This document shows positions 1 to 7,049 of a DNA stretch of 9,200 nucleotides, piece by piece. Origin of the DNA: Candidatus Omnitrophota bacterium (GTDB taxonomy: Bacteria; Hinthialibacterota; Hinthialibacteria; JAKQFZ01); the NCBI GenBank assembly GCA_029558215.1, contig JAKQFZ010000628.1:1-9200 (forward strand). The letters are read 5' to 3'. A program made the translations under genes and the position numbers. The notes under the pieces were generated by a model. That model saw only the letters and a list, made by a program, of their open reading frames with translations. It was not told the DNA's origin and searched no databases. Positions within the stretch are counted from its first letter, which is position 1. Each line of letters starts with the position of its first letter.

Positions 1-1382
1 AACTCAAAGAAGGAATCCTGACCGACCATCTGAAGCATCTGAACGCTGGAGAGGTTCAGGGAGCTGCCCAGAGCAGTTCTGAGCGTGACAGGGCCATACT
101 CATATCGGTCGAAATTCCTTGGGAAATAACTGCCAGTCGGAGATCGGTAACCCCGTTCTGTATCTCCCAACAAAGTCGAGACAGTGAATCCCGAATCCAA
201 GGCATGGGCGTAGAGGAATGGTTTCAACGTGGAACCTGGACAACGCATTGCTGTCACAACATTGTTGAATCCCCCGTCTTTTTGCGAGTAATTCAAAGAA
301 CCGGAGAGCGCCAAGACTTCCATTGTCGGGTTGTGTACTATGATCGCTCCGGCCTGGCGGCAACCATTGGCCAGCAGGCGCTGTTGGTGTGAAGCGAGAA
401 CCTTCTCCAGATTTCTCTGCATCTCCAGATCGAGCGTGGTTCGATGAACGCCAAACAGCGCAGATTCCTTCGACTGTGCCGACTTGGCGATCACCCAGTC
501 AACGAAATGAGGTGCGTTGAAGGCAAATGATTTTGGGCGCACTTCAATTTCTCGCAGTACCGCCCGATCATGTTCTTCTTTCGAAAGCCAACCCTGTTGC
601 AGCATTCGACCCAGAATCCAGTTGCGCCTTGTCTTGAGCCTTTCGGTATCCTTTCCATAGGGATTCAATGTGGCAGGTGCTTTCGGCAGCGATGCCAGCA
701 ATGCACATGAGGCGGCATCCAAGTGTTCGGGTGTTCGCCCGAAATAGACCTGCGAAGCCAAGCCCACTCCGACGATGTTGTTTCCCATCGGCACGCGGTT
801 GAGATAATACTCAAGCAGAGTTTCTTTCTTGAGGCGTCTCTCAACTTTGATGGCACGGACGATCTCGACAAGTTTTGCCGCGTATGTTCTCTGCCTCGGA
901 TAGGTAATTCGAACCAGTTGCTGTGTTATCGTTGACGCACCGGATACAATCCTCCTGGAGCGGCAGTTGGAGAGGAAAGCGCGGAGCATGGCTCTTGGAT
1001 CAACGCCATGATGTTCGAAAAAGCGCCTGTCTTCTGCTGCCAGAAAAGCCTGACGCAGAAGTGGTGGCACCTCTGCCAGATTCGTCCAGAGATGTCTTTC
1101 CTCACGCAGACCAGGAACATGCCGAAGCACTCGCCCATCTCTGTCCGTGAGAATCAGGTCGTCGGAAATCCTCAGATCGTCAGGCACCACGGAGACCGAT
1201 GAGAACAACAGACAAAGGGACGCAACACACAACGCGGGTATTACCGTCGCCGCGATGAGAATTCTCCGGCGGCGAGATGGGCGTGCACCTTCCTGTTGGC
1301 AGCCCTTGCCCGAAAGGCAAGGACTGGAGCATCGGGCGCGGGATAAATCCTTCGTCGCGACAGGATCTCCTGAGTTCTTCAT
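1..1382 (-). CDS. pbpC: Penicillin-binding protein 1C, N-terminal part (bifunctional peptidoglycan glycosyltransferase/transpeptidase), cut by the window edge
   Basis: Class A penicillin-binding protein that polymerises lipid II and cross-links peptides on the periplasmic face of the inner membrane. My translation gives 460 uninterrupted codons before the edge. A basic cytoplasmic tail (residues 1-40, ending RRRR) is followed by one membrane segment (about 41-66). A GT51 glycosyltransferase domain spans about 75-275: the AEDRRFFEHHG motif carries the likely catalytic Glu117, GASTITQQL lies at 149-157, and ETLLEYYLN carries the likely second Glu191. The transpeptidase domain follows, with nucleophile motif SxxK at Ser384-Lys387 (PGSTLKPF) and SxN at Ser441-Asn443. 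Family members are usually about 700-800 residues, so the KTG motif and C-terminal domain should lie beyond position 1. The ATG at 1382 was chosen because AAGGAG sits 5 bases upstream and it overlaps the preceding stop. The PBP1C call rests on motif style plus adjacency to the macroglobulin gene; PBP1A is the less likely alternative. Confidence 0.93.
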   Translation of the reverse strand, partial: MKNSGDPVATKDLSRARCSSPCLSGKGCQQEGARPSRRRRILIAATVIPALCVASLCLLFSSVSVVPDDLRISDDLILTDRDGRVLRHVPGLREERHLWTNLAEVPPLLRQAFLAAEDRRFFEHHGVDPRAMLRAFLSNCRSRRIVSGASTITQQLVRITYPRQRTYAAKLVEIVRAIKVERRLKKETLLEYYLNRVPMGNNIVGVGLASQVYFGRTPEHLDAASCALLASLPKAPATLNPYGKDTERLKTRRNWILGRMLQQGWLSKEEHDRAVLREIEVRPKSFAFNAPHFVDWVIAKSAQSKESALFGVHRTTLDLEMQRNLEKVLASHQQRLLANGCRQAGAIIVHNPTMEVLALSGSLNYSQKDGGFNNVVTAMRCPGSTLKPFLYAHALDSGFTVSTLLGDTERGYRSPTGSYFPRNFDRYEYGPVTLRTALGSSLNLSSVQMLQMVGQDSFFE

Positions 1383-4300
1383 CGTCGCTCCTTGACGGTA
1401 ATCATCGTTTCGGGAGTGTAGGCGCACACATCCGTTTCATACATGAGTTGGAGCATCGTTGAGGGTATCTTGAAGGTGCCAGCACAGACGGCACGTGCAT
1501 GATAACTGTAACGATATTCGCCACTCCACAGGTTGTCTCGGAAAACAAGCACTCGGTCATCACGGATTTCCAGATGATTGGGCACGAGTTTGTAGTAGCC
1601 TGCCAAATCCCAATATCTCCAGTAGAAATCCTGATCTCGAGAAGATGTAGGACGCATCGGTTCTTCATTCGCCAGAGCAGGATTGATGGCAACAAAGCCT
1701 GCCGGCAAAGGATCGTCAAGAACCAGATAGCGGAGATCCTGCCCCTTTCCCCATAGAGTGATGCTTATCTCAACTACGTCTCCGACGCGGATATCCTCAC
1801 TGCCGTCCGTGTTCTTAATGCTCTTGCTCAGAGTGAATCCACCGGAGTAGCCGTTTCGGGCATAGTCAACTCTTGGATAGACGACAACCAGCTCATAGAA
1901 TAGCGAAGCGTCCCTTTCGGTCTCAATGTCAACGCTTGGTTGTTCGAGGAATTCCGCGGCATTGATGGACATTGTTATAGAGTCTGCACCATCGAGTTCG
2001 AAGGGGCCTTCCTGCATACCTCTGGCTCGTGCCAGTCCTTTAACGCTTCCTTGAGCAAGGTTCATTCCCTTGAAGTAGTTCCCCAAGGCCATAAGCGCCC
2101 AACCGGTGTCGCTGGTCGAACTCCATCTGCCGTCAGGATTCATGGATTTCAGGAGTTTCTCGGAATACATGGCCGCTTCGGTACCTGCGGCGATGATTTC
2201 ATTGCAGCAGTAGAGTGCGATGGCGTCTTCCCGATGCTTGGCGTAGTAGGCACAGCCTCGTCGATCAGAAGGCGGTTCGTTCAGGATTTCGCGAAACTTA
2301 GAGAGTGCCTCCTTCTCTGAGAGTGTCCCATTCTGCTTGCCCGCAAGAACCAGGAGCATACGTCCCTGCAATCCAATCTTGCTGGACTGTTTCTGGAGTT
2401 TTTCCCATTCGCCCCTGCTGAGTCGGTCAGACTTTGCCAGAATGAACGCCACAATTCCGCTGAATGAAGTATCGCCCCAGTCCAGATTGCTCGAATCTTC
2501 GTCCATTCTCTCAACCAGATAATTCAGAGCCGACTGGTATTGCTCGTCCGGCACAGCGAAACCTGCTTCTCGAGCAAACAAGAGCGCTGTGGTGGCGTAA
2601 ATACTGCCCCAGGGCGTCGGTTGCCCCTGACGCGGCCAATAACTGAAACCACCCGAGTTCAACTGCATGGAGAGCAGTCGTTCGACCCCTTTGCTGAGAA
2701 ACTTGTCGGCTTCCTCAATCGTAATGCCTGGAACAAGACCGTCGCGGATTAACCCGCGCAGTGCCGCAAGTGGAATCACTCCCGAACTGGTTTGCTCGAT
2801 ACAGCCGTAGGGATATTTGAGCAAATACTGAAGGCCAGGCTTCATCCGAAGAAATGGGGATTTGGAGAGTGTCAGCTCGACGGTGAAATCTTCCGGTTCG
2901 ATTTCGTCCAACGGCAACTGTGACAGGATTTCGGGGAAGGTATACTCGATACCCGCTCCCGAATGAACCACGCCAAAAGCGACATCACGATGTCGTTGAT
3001 ATCCCGAATGCACTGGCAGTTTGATCTCCACCGCGTCCTGTTTGGATTCAAATCCAGCGCTCAATTGAACGGTGGCGGTTCCGACAGATGTTGCGGCTCC
3101 GGTCAGCGGAACCAGCACTCTGTCCTGGGCACTGAGCGCATAGGATCGGGAAGGACTCTCGATCGCAAGTTGTTCGCTGCTCTTGGTGTCAAAGGACATG
3201 GCACCTGATCCGTCAGTCTTGTTAAAGGCGGCCACTTGTGATTGGAACTGATCACCCTTGATCAAGAACGAAGGCAAGCCGGGTTCGAGATAGAAATCCT
3301 TCACGACGAGAGCGCTCTTCTCCACGCTCGCAAAACGCGTTCCGGCATCACACGCCACGACATAGACCCGATAGGTTGTCATGGAGTCCGGGAATTCGAA
3401 CGTTACCGATGCCTTGCCGGAGTCATCTGTCTGAACCGCTGGATTGAAATAGGCAACCGGTCGGAAGTCCTTTCTCAGCTTGGCATCCAGAGGATCACGC
3501 CGCCCATCCCCATACGCGCCATCACCGCCGGACAGAGGCTCATTGCGCAACGGCTTGAACGGTGTCTGCATCTGAAGTGCGGTTCGGTTCTCACCCGTCA
3601 GCAGTTTCAGAGGCAAGAGAAAATCGGCCAGACCACTCAGGTCCGGAGTCTTGTATCGAGTCAGCGCCAGAACCTGTTCATCCACAACACCCACAGCAAG
3701 CTCCGCCGTCACCGCCTTGTTCGATTCATCGGTGACTTGAAAGTCCAGGGTCATCCTCTGTCCTGGAAGACTCTTGGGAATGTCCGCGCCGTCCAGTATC
3801 TGCACTTTCAGACTCTGAACTTCGTTACGAATCTTGACGTTCAAGGTTCCGCAGGCGAAGTTCGGAGAGTCGGTGTCATACTCTCCTTGATAGGTTGGGA
3901 AATCCCCACGTGGGATCATCCCAGTCAAGGAAATGTAGGCGTTCGGATAGAACTCCTTGCTGACGGGAATGGAAATCTCGTTGTTTCGAACCTCGATCAA
4001 CCGATGCTCCAAGACCTTGTCGCGCTCCACCGTCAGCAGACAACTCGTCAGCGGCTTGGTGCTCTTGAGTAGAATTCGGATGGTGTCCCCAATGGCATAT
4101 TCCTTCTTGTCGGGTAGCAGTTGGATTCGTTCGTAGGGGCGAACTCGTTCCTCTTCTTCATACCAGAAGTAGGGTCCTTCCACGTCATAGATGGTTCCTG
4201 ATGAGTAGTCGTTGCCATCCGAATCGCGATAGGTGCATTGAACAAGATATCGGCTGCCCCAGTTGAAATCGAAATCAAACTGAGCCAGACCATTCAGCAG

Positions 4301-6418
4301 AGTCAGGTCTGCGGAATACTGCTGCCGCCAGATCTCATTCCACTTCCAGTACATGTTCCCTTCCTGGTTGCGCATTCGATGGTAGTAATAACCCTGCTGA
4401 TAGACGGTAATCTGAACAGACCCTTTCTTCACTGGCAGGCGTTTCTCGTTCAAGACAAGAACCCTCAACACCTGCGCGTCGCCTGCCCGCACCGTCTCCG
4501 GATGCTCGCTCAGCCCGACAAGGTACTTCGGCTCAACTTGATAGACTCCCTTGCCTGTCGCGGCTCGTCCGTCAAAATCCACGACTGTTGCATCTACCTT
4601 GATGCCGTGGACACCACCCAAGGCAGCTCGCCCCAAGGGGAGTCTCACAACCGCCTCTCCCTGTTCATCCAGAATGGATTCACCCGTCTCGAGGAAGTCG
4701 TCGGAGTCCGATTCCGTCGGATGACCAAACTGAAACGTCGGATGCTTGCTCTGCGGGTAATCGGTGGCGACGGCGGAAACCTTCCAACGCACCTTCCCAT
4801 GCTTGACAGGGCCCCCTGCCAGGTACCGACTGGAGATCCTGCACTCCAGCAGATGCTGCTCCCTGTCCAGGTTGATATACTCTGTGGACGTTCGAGTTTC
4901 CCGGCTGAAGAGAATTTCAACGGTATGGCGAGGCTGACGGAATTCCTCAACATTGAACGCTCTCCTCGTCAGTTCCACTTGTTTGGAATTGCGGAGAACG
5001 ATCTGATAGGTTCCCAACTTCGCATAGGAAGGAATCTCAAGTTCGCCATGCACAGTTCCGAACTTCGAGTAGCGCTGGGAAGAGTTGTAGAGCGCAGTCC
5101 CTACGGGATTGACAATTTCGATGGAACAGGTCGCATTCTGGGGAAGTCCGACGGTTTCTTCTTCCCACTGGCGAACAGTGCCCTTGAAAAAGACCTTCTC
5201 CCCAGGACGGTAGACCCCTCTTTCCGTAAAGAGCACTGCCTTGATATCGGAAGTATTTTCGGTGAACTCGGATGGGACAGGCAGCCACTCCACTTGTAGC
5301 CAGACATAAGAGATGTCTGATTCACTAAAGGCAACAACCCAAGTCAGATCACCTGCCTGCAGCGCCGTTTCTTCAACGACAATGCGCTCTTGCGTGCCAC
5401 GCAGGTCAATTCGCGTTGCCTGACTGCCGTCCGCGACATACAGAACGCCTTGTTTGTTGGTCTTTCCAAGCGGGTAACCAAAGCCCTCTCTGTCAAAAGC
5501 CAGGATTGAGACGTCCGGCTGTGGTTTGCCTGTTCGGAGCGAGGTAATCCAGACCAGGAAATCCTTCTCCGAACGCTTGCAGCTGATCCCCAAGTCCGTC
5601 ACTCGCAGCATTCGGAAATCCGTTCGTGCGTCACTCCCCGAAGCGTTGTCACGAAATCTCGCCCATAACACACAGCCTTTCTTCGGATTCTCTCGAAAGG
5701 TCAAGGGAGCAGAAAATCGGATATCCTTGTTCTTTTCCGCTTGTGTGAAAAACAACTGCATGGCTTGAGAGACTTCCCCCGCAGGGATGCCCAACTGAGC
5801 ATGCCTTGACAACGCATCCGCAATGGGCTGATTCCATTGGCGCAGGCGTTCAACAACGGGTGCCAATTTCTGACCAGAAATCCCATCGGATGCCGAACGC
5901 ACCAGAGGAATCAAAGCAGGGGGGATCTCCACACCCTCAAAAAGCAATTCATCTACATTGGTGAGATTGAGATGAACCATCTGGCGACTATCTCGCTCGA
6001 TCAGGGTTTGCTTTTCCGCTAACGCCAGTTTGGGCGGTTTGTCTGGCATGAAAAAGGTGCAAACGGTCTCCTGGTAGACCATACCCTTGCCATTCTTGGT
6101 TCCTTGCGGGAAGGAAAGTCGGTACTGGACACCGTTCTTGAAAGACCCCTTGAGGAAAAGGGAATTGGTTTTTGACTGGTATTCGCTCGAATACCAGTAA
6201 AGTCTCGCCCAGGGAACAAACTGTATCTTGCGTTCCAGGGTAGTCCAGTCCACCGGCTTGCTGAAGGTGATATTGACGCTCTCTTGTTCGGGATCAGGTT
6301 CGATCTTGGTGATCGTGAAGGTCTCCAAAGTCTCTTGTGCCCAGACTGGACACGCCCAGACCAACAAAACCATGATCCAACCCCAAACAACACACACGAA
6401 CCCCATTCTCCGATTCAT
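1379..6418 (-). CDS. yfhM: Bacterial alpha-2-macroglobulin family protein with thioester (YfhM-like protease trap)
   Basis: Predicted periplasmic pan-protease inhibitor: cleavage of a bait segment should trigger collapse of the molecule and covalent capture of the protease through an internal thioester. The 1679 residues match the roughly 1650 of E. coli YfhM. Visible order: signal peptide (1 to about 27); an N-terminal Ig-like domain (about 34-125); the MG2-type signature RGVYRPGE beginning at Arg400; further macroglobulin domains; a Gly/Asp/Arg-rich bait-like stretch (about 956-986); the A2M signature starting near FNPAVQTD (Phe991); thioester motif Cys1206-Ile-Glu-Gln1209 in a YPYGCIEQT context; the alpha-helical thioester domain with GGFSYWP at 1256-1262; and a C-terminal MG10-like domain (EIRDDRVLVF, ending TVKERR). 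The thioester residues are intact, so covalent trapping is expected. AAAGGAG lies 7 bases before the ATG. It is the first gene of an operon with pbpC. The symbol is by homology of architecture; orthology is inferred. Confidence 0.95.
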   Translation of the reverse strand: MNRRMGFVCVVWGWIMVLLVWACPVWAQETLETFTITKIEPDPEQESVNITFSKPVDWTTLERKIQFVPWARLYWYSSEYQSKTNSLFLKGSFKNGVQYRLSFPQGTKNGKGMVYQETVCTFFMPDKPPKLALAEKQTLIERDSRQMVHLNLTNVDELLFEGVEIPPALIPLVRSASDGISGQKLAPVVERLRQWNQPIADALSRHAQLGIPAGEVSQAMQLFFTQAEKNKDIRFSAPLTFRENPKKGCVLWARFRDNASGSDARTDFRMLRVTDLGISCKRSEKDFLVWITSLRTGKPQPDVSILAFDREGFGYPLGKTNKQGVLYVADGSQATRIDLRGTQERIVVEETALQAGDLTWVVAFSESDISYVWLQVEWLPVPSEFTENTSDIKAVLFTERGVYRPGEKVFFKGTVRQWEEETVGLPQNATCSIEIVNPVGTALYNSSQRYSKFGTVHGELEIPSYAKLGTYQIVLRNSKQVELTRRAFNVEEFRQPRHTVEILFSRETRTSTEYINLDREQHLLECRISSRYLAGGPVKHGKVRWKVSAVATDYPQSKHPTFQFGHPTESDSDDFLETGESILDEQGEAVVRLPLGRAALGGVHGIKVDATVVDFDGRAATGKGVYQVEPKYLVGLSEHPETVRAGDAQVLRVLVLNEKRLPVKKGSVQITVYQQGYYYHRMRNQEGNMYWKWNEIWRQQYSADLTLLNGLAQFDFDFNWGSRYLVQCTYRDSDGNDYSSGTIYDVEGPYFWYEEEERVRPYERIQLLPDKKEYAIGDTIRILLKSTKPLTSCLLTVERDKVLEHRLIEVRNNEISIPVSKEFYPNAYISLTGMIPRGDFPTYQGEYDTDSPNFACGTLNVKIRNEVQSLKVQILDGADIPKSLPGQRMTLDFQVTDESNKAVTAELAVGVVDEQVLALTRYKTPDLSGLADFLLPLKLLTGENRTALQMQTPFKPLRNEPLSGGDGAYGDGRRDPLDAKLRKDFRPVAYFNPAVQTDDSGKASVTFEFPDSMTTYRVYVVACDAGTRFASVEKSALVVKDFYLEPGLPSFLIKGDQFQSQVAAFNKTDGSGAMSFDTKSSEQLAIESPSRSYALSAQDRVLVPLTGAATSVGTATVQLSAGFESKQDAVEIKLPVHSGYQRHRDVAFGVVHSGAGIEYTFPEILSQLPLDEIEPEDFTVELTLSKSPFLRMKPGLQYLLKYPYGCIEQTSSGVIPLAALRGLIRDGLVPGITIEEADKFLSKGVERLLSMQLNSGGFSYWPRQGQPTPWGSIYATTALLFAREAGFAVPDEQYQSALNYLVERMDEDSSNLDWGDTSFSGIVAFILAKSDRLSRGEWEKLQKQSSKIGLQGRMLLVLAGKQNGTLSEKEALSKFREILNEPPSDRRGCAYYAKHREDAIALYCCNEIIAAGTEAAMYSEKLLKSMNPDGRWSSTSDTGWALMALGNYFKGMNLAQGSVKGLARARGMQEGPFELDGADSITMSINAAEFLEQPSVDIETERDASLFYELVVVYPRVDYARNGYSGGFTLSKSIKNTDGSEDIRVGDVVEISITLWGKGQDLRYLVLDDPLPAGFVAINPALANEEPMRPTSSRDQDFYWRYWDLAGYYKLVPNHLEIRDDRVLVFRDNLWSGEYRYSYHARAVCAGTFKIPSTMLQLMYETDVCAYTPETMITVKERR
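1388..1393 (-). promoter_or_regulatory. Ribosome binding site of pbpC inside the macroglobulin gene
   Basis: AAGGAG on the minus strand, five bases before the pbpC ATG at 1382. It lies within the last codons of the macroglobulin gene (coding for part of TVKERR). Together with the ATGA stop/start overlap it fixes the pbpC start and points to translational coupling. Confidence 0.85.
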
Positions 6419-6425
6419 CGTCCTG

Positions 6426-6432
6426 CTCCTTT
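6426..6432 (-). promoter_or_regulatory. Ribosome binding site of the alpha-2-macroglobulin gene
   Basis: AAAGGAG on the minus strand, seven bases before the ATG at 6418. It supports this start, which also gives a complete signal peptide (MNRRMGF... with a long hydrophobic run). Confidence 0.8.
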
Positions 6433-6493
6433 CGGAAAAACCCGCCCACTATCAGGGCATACCCCAGCAACAGTTCCAACATTCCTATCACTC

Positions 6494-6508
6494 CAGACAT
6501 GCCGTCTG
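6494..6508. repeat. Short hyphenated palindrome upstream of the macroglobulin gene
   Basis: CAGAC-ATGCC-GTCTG forms a perfect 5-bp inverted repeat around a 5-base centre, 76 bases before the macroglobulin start. It could be an operator half-site pair, but an inverted repeat this short can arise by chance in a spacer of this size. Confidence 0.25.
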
Positions 6509-6618
6509 TCTGCACTCACAGCAAGAAGCAGTGTACTGGAAGTGACATCGCGATCTGACACCCTCATTGACGCCTGCCACAAGAACTTATTCGAGCGCTG
6601 TCACCAATTCTGAAAATA

Positions 6619-6646
6619 ATTCTACGCTCCTGCAGACCGAGGGCAA
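6619..6646 (-). promoter_or_regulatory. Possible sigma70-type promoter for the macroglobulin-pbpC operon
   Basis: Minus-strand TTGCCC (6646-6641), a 16-base spacer and TAGAAT (6624-6619), beside a locally AT-rich stretch. Transcription would begin near 6612, giving a leader of about 190 bases before the macroglobulin start. The hexamers match the general bacterial consensus only in part, so this is a candidate. The operon may instead be read from the stronger extended -10 element at 7012-7004. Confidence 0.3.
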
Positions 6647-6760
6647 GCGGCGTGGCAGACAAGTCCGTCACCGGCAGATCATATCCCACTGAGCACAACC
6701 GAAATCGCTGCAGCAGGCTCCAGACTCGGCAGATGAATTCGCATCTCTTTCGCAGGGCTT

Positions 6761-6955
6761 TCAATGGTCTGTTCCAGCACGAAACGAGTGGAGAAAGCCC
6801 AACGCGTTGTGTTTGATGGAACCCATCGTCTCAAGGACACTTACACAGATGTTACAGAACGGTTCGACTTGTTCCGTGCCAACGACCGTGGGTCTACTGG
6901 CCAAACAAGACAGAAGAAGGAACATGGGAAACACTCCTGGGAATAACGTCTTCAT
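6761..6955 (-). CDS. Possible small exported protein or lipoprotein, 64 residues, family unknown
   Basis: I do not recognise this protein. The ATG at 6955 has a strong Shine-Dalgarno (AGGGAGG) six bases upstream, and an extended -10 promoter element (TGGTATACT) lies about 50 bases upstream. The N-terminus (MKTLFPGVFPMFLLLSC) is signal-like, with a lipobox-like LLSC ending at Cys17 or a possible signal peptidase I site near Ala19. The mature part is short and carries a CxxC pair (FCNIC, Cys34 and Cys37) followed by VSVLE. That spacing faintly recalls the start of saposin-type domains, but the other cysteines are absent. The stop (6763-6761) overlaps a TTG that could open another 66-codon frame ending at 6564 and starting KALRKRCEFICRVW, so a frameshifted longer gene is possible. 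An in-frame ATG at 7063 lies inside uvrB and is less likely. A chance ORF in the spacer remains a real alternative. Confidence 0.4.
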   Translation of the reverse strand: MKTLFPGVFPMFLLLSCLASRPTVVGTEQVEPFCNICVSVLETMGSIKHNALGFLHSFRAGTDH

Positions 6956-6961
6956 CCGAGA

Positions 6962-6968
6962 CCTCCCT
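6962..6968 (-). promoter_or_regulatory. Ribosome binding site of the small exported ORF
   Basis: AGGGAGG on the minus strand, six bases before the ATG at 6955. It is among the best Shine-Dalgarno matches in the window and is the main reason to take the 64-codon ORF seriously and to prefer this start. Confidence 0.45.
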
Positions 6969-6978
6969 CTGTCACGAC

Positions 6979-7008
6979 TTGCCGAAAGACAAACGCCAAG
7001 GCTAGTAT
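6979..7008 (+). promoter_or_regulatory. Possible uvrB promoter
   Basis: TTGCCG (6979-6984), an 18-base spacer and TAGTAT (7003-7008) on the plus strand. Transcription would begin near 7015, giving a leader of about 35 bases before the GTG at 7050, which contains the GAGGA site. The position is good and both hexamers are near consensus. The -10 overlaps the minus-strand extended -10 element. No LexA box of the E. coli or Bacillus type was recognised nearby. Confidence 0.4.
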
Positions 7009-7012
7009 ACCA
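7004..7012 (-). promoter_or_regulatory. Extended -10 promoter element reading toward the small ORF and the macroglobulin operon
   Basis: Minus-strand TGGTATACT: a five-of-six match to TATAAT preceded by the TGn extension. The region 17 bases upstream (AGTCGC) is a poor -35, which extended -10 promoters tolerate. The start would be near 6997, about 30 bases before the AGGGAGG site. It shares bases with the uvrB -10. Confidence 0.4.
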
Positions 7013-7035
7013 AATTGACGTCAGTTGCGACTGTC

Positions 7036-7040
7036 GAGGA
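7036..7040 (+). promoter_or_regulatory. Ribosome binding site that decides the uvrB start
   Basis: GAGGA, nine bases before the GTG at 7050. The reading frame stays open for 81 codons upstream, to an ATG at 6807, but those codons show no UvrB similarity. The GTG places VRSFKLVSDYDPSGDQP exactly where UvrB proteins normally begin. Confidence 0.75.
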
Positions 7041-7049
7041 TGTTGTCGA

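Larger units (their letters stand above)
6433..6760. other. Non-coding stretch upstream of the macroglobulin gene
   Basis: About 330 bases between the macroglobulin ribosome binding site and the small minus-strand ORF. I see no convincing gene on either strand: the short open frames lack good ribosome binding sites and recognisable motifs. It holds the candidate promoter at 6646-6619, a hyphenated palindrome at 6494-6508 and the 8-base palindromes ATCGCGAT (6547-6554) and GCTGCAGC. I see no rho-independent terminator, tRNA or riboswitch that I can recognise. It probably serves as the 5' leader and control region of the operon. Confidence 0.6.

Noticed and set aside
1..1382. Frameshifts or decay in pbpC, suspected because only short open frames appeared on this strand
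   Set aside because: Direct translation from 1382 to 1 is a single frame with no stop and intact GT51 and SxxK/SxN motifs. The gene is merely cut by the window edge.
4238..5299. 353-codon plus-strand open frame inside the macroglobulin gene
   Set aside because: It is antisense to clear macroglobulin coding sequence, has no recognisable domains, and its composition is that of a complement of a real gene. The 276-codon frame at 3242-4072 is rejected for the same reason.
6294..6515. 73-codon minus-strand frame with a hydrophobic N-terminus overlapping the macroglobulin start
   Set aside because: It has no good ribosome binding site, and it runs out of frame through the macroglobulin signal peptide region, which is hydrophobic in several frames. 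Chance is the simpler reading.
6850..6880. GAAC/GTTC repeats near 6858-6875 as a Bacillus-type LexA site for uvrB
   Set aside because: The half-sites are spaced 1 or 10 bases apart, not the 4 required, and they lie far upstream of the likely uvrB promoter. No E. coli-type CTGT-N8-ACAG box was seen either.
6807..7049. In-frame 81-codon N-terminal extension of UvrB from the ATG at 6807
   Set aside because: It shows no UvrB similarity, the family begins at the FKLVSDYDPSGDQP region, and GTG 7050 has a GAGGA site at good spacing. The extension would also span the candidate uvrB promoter.
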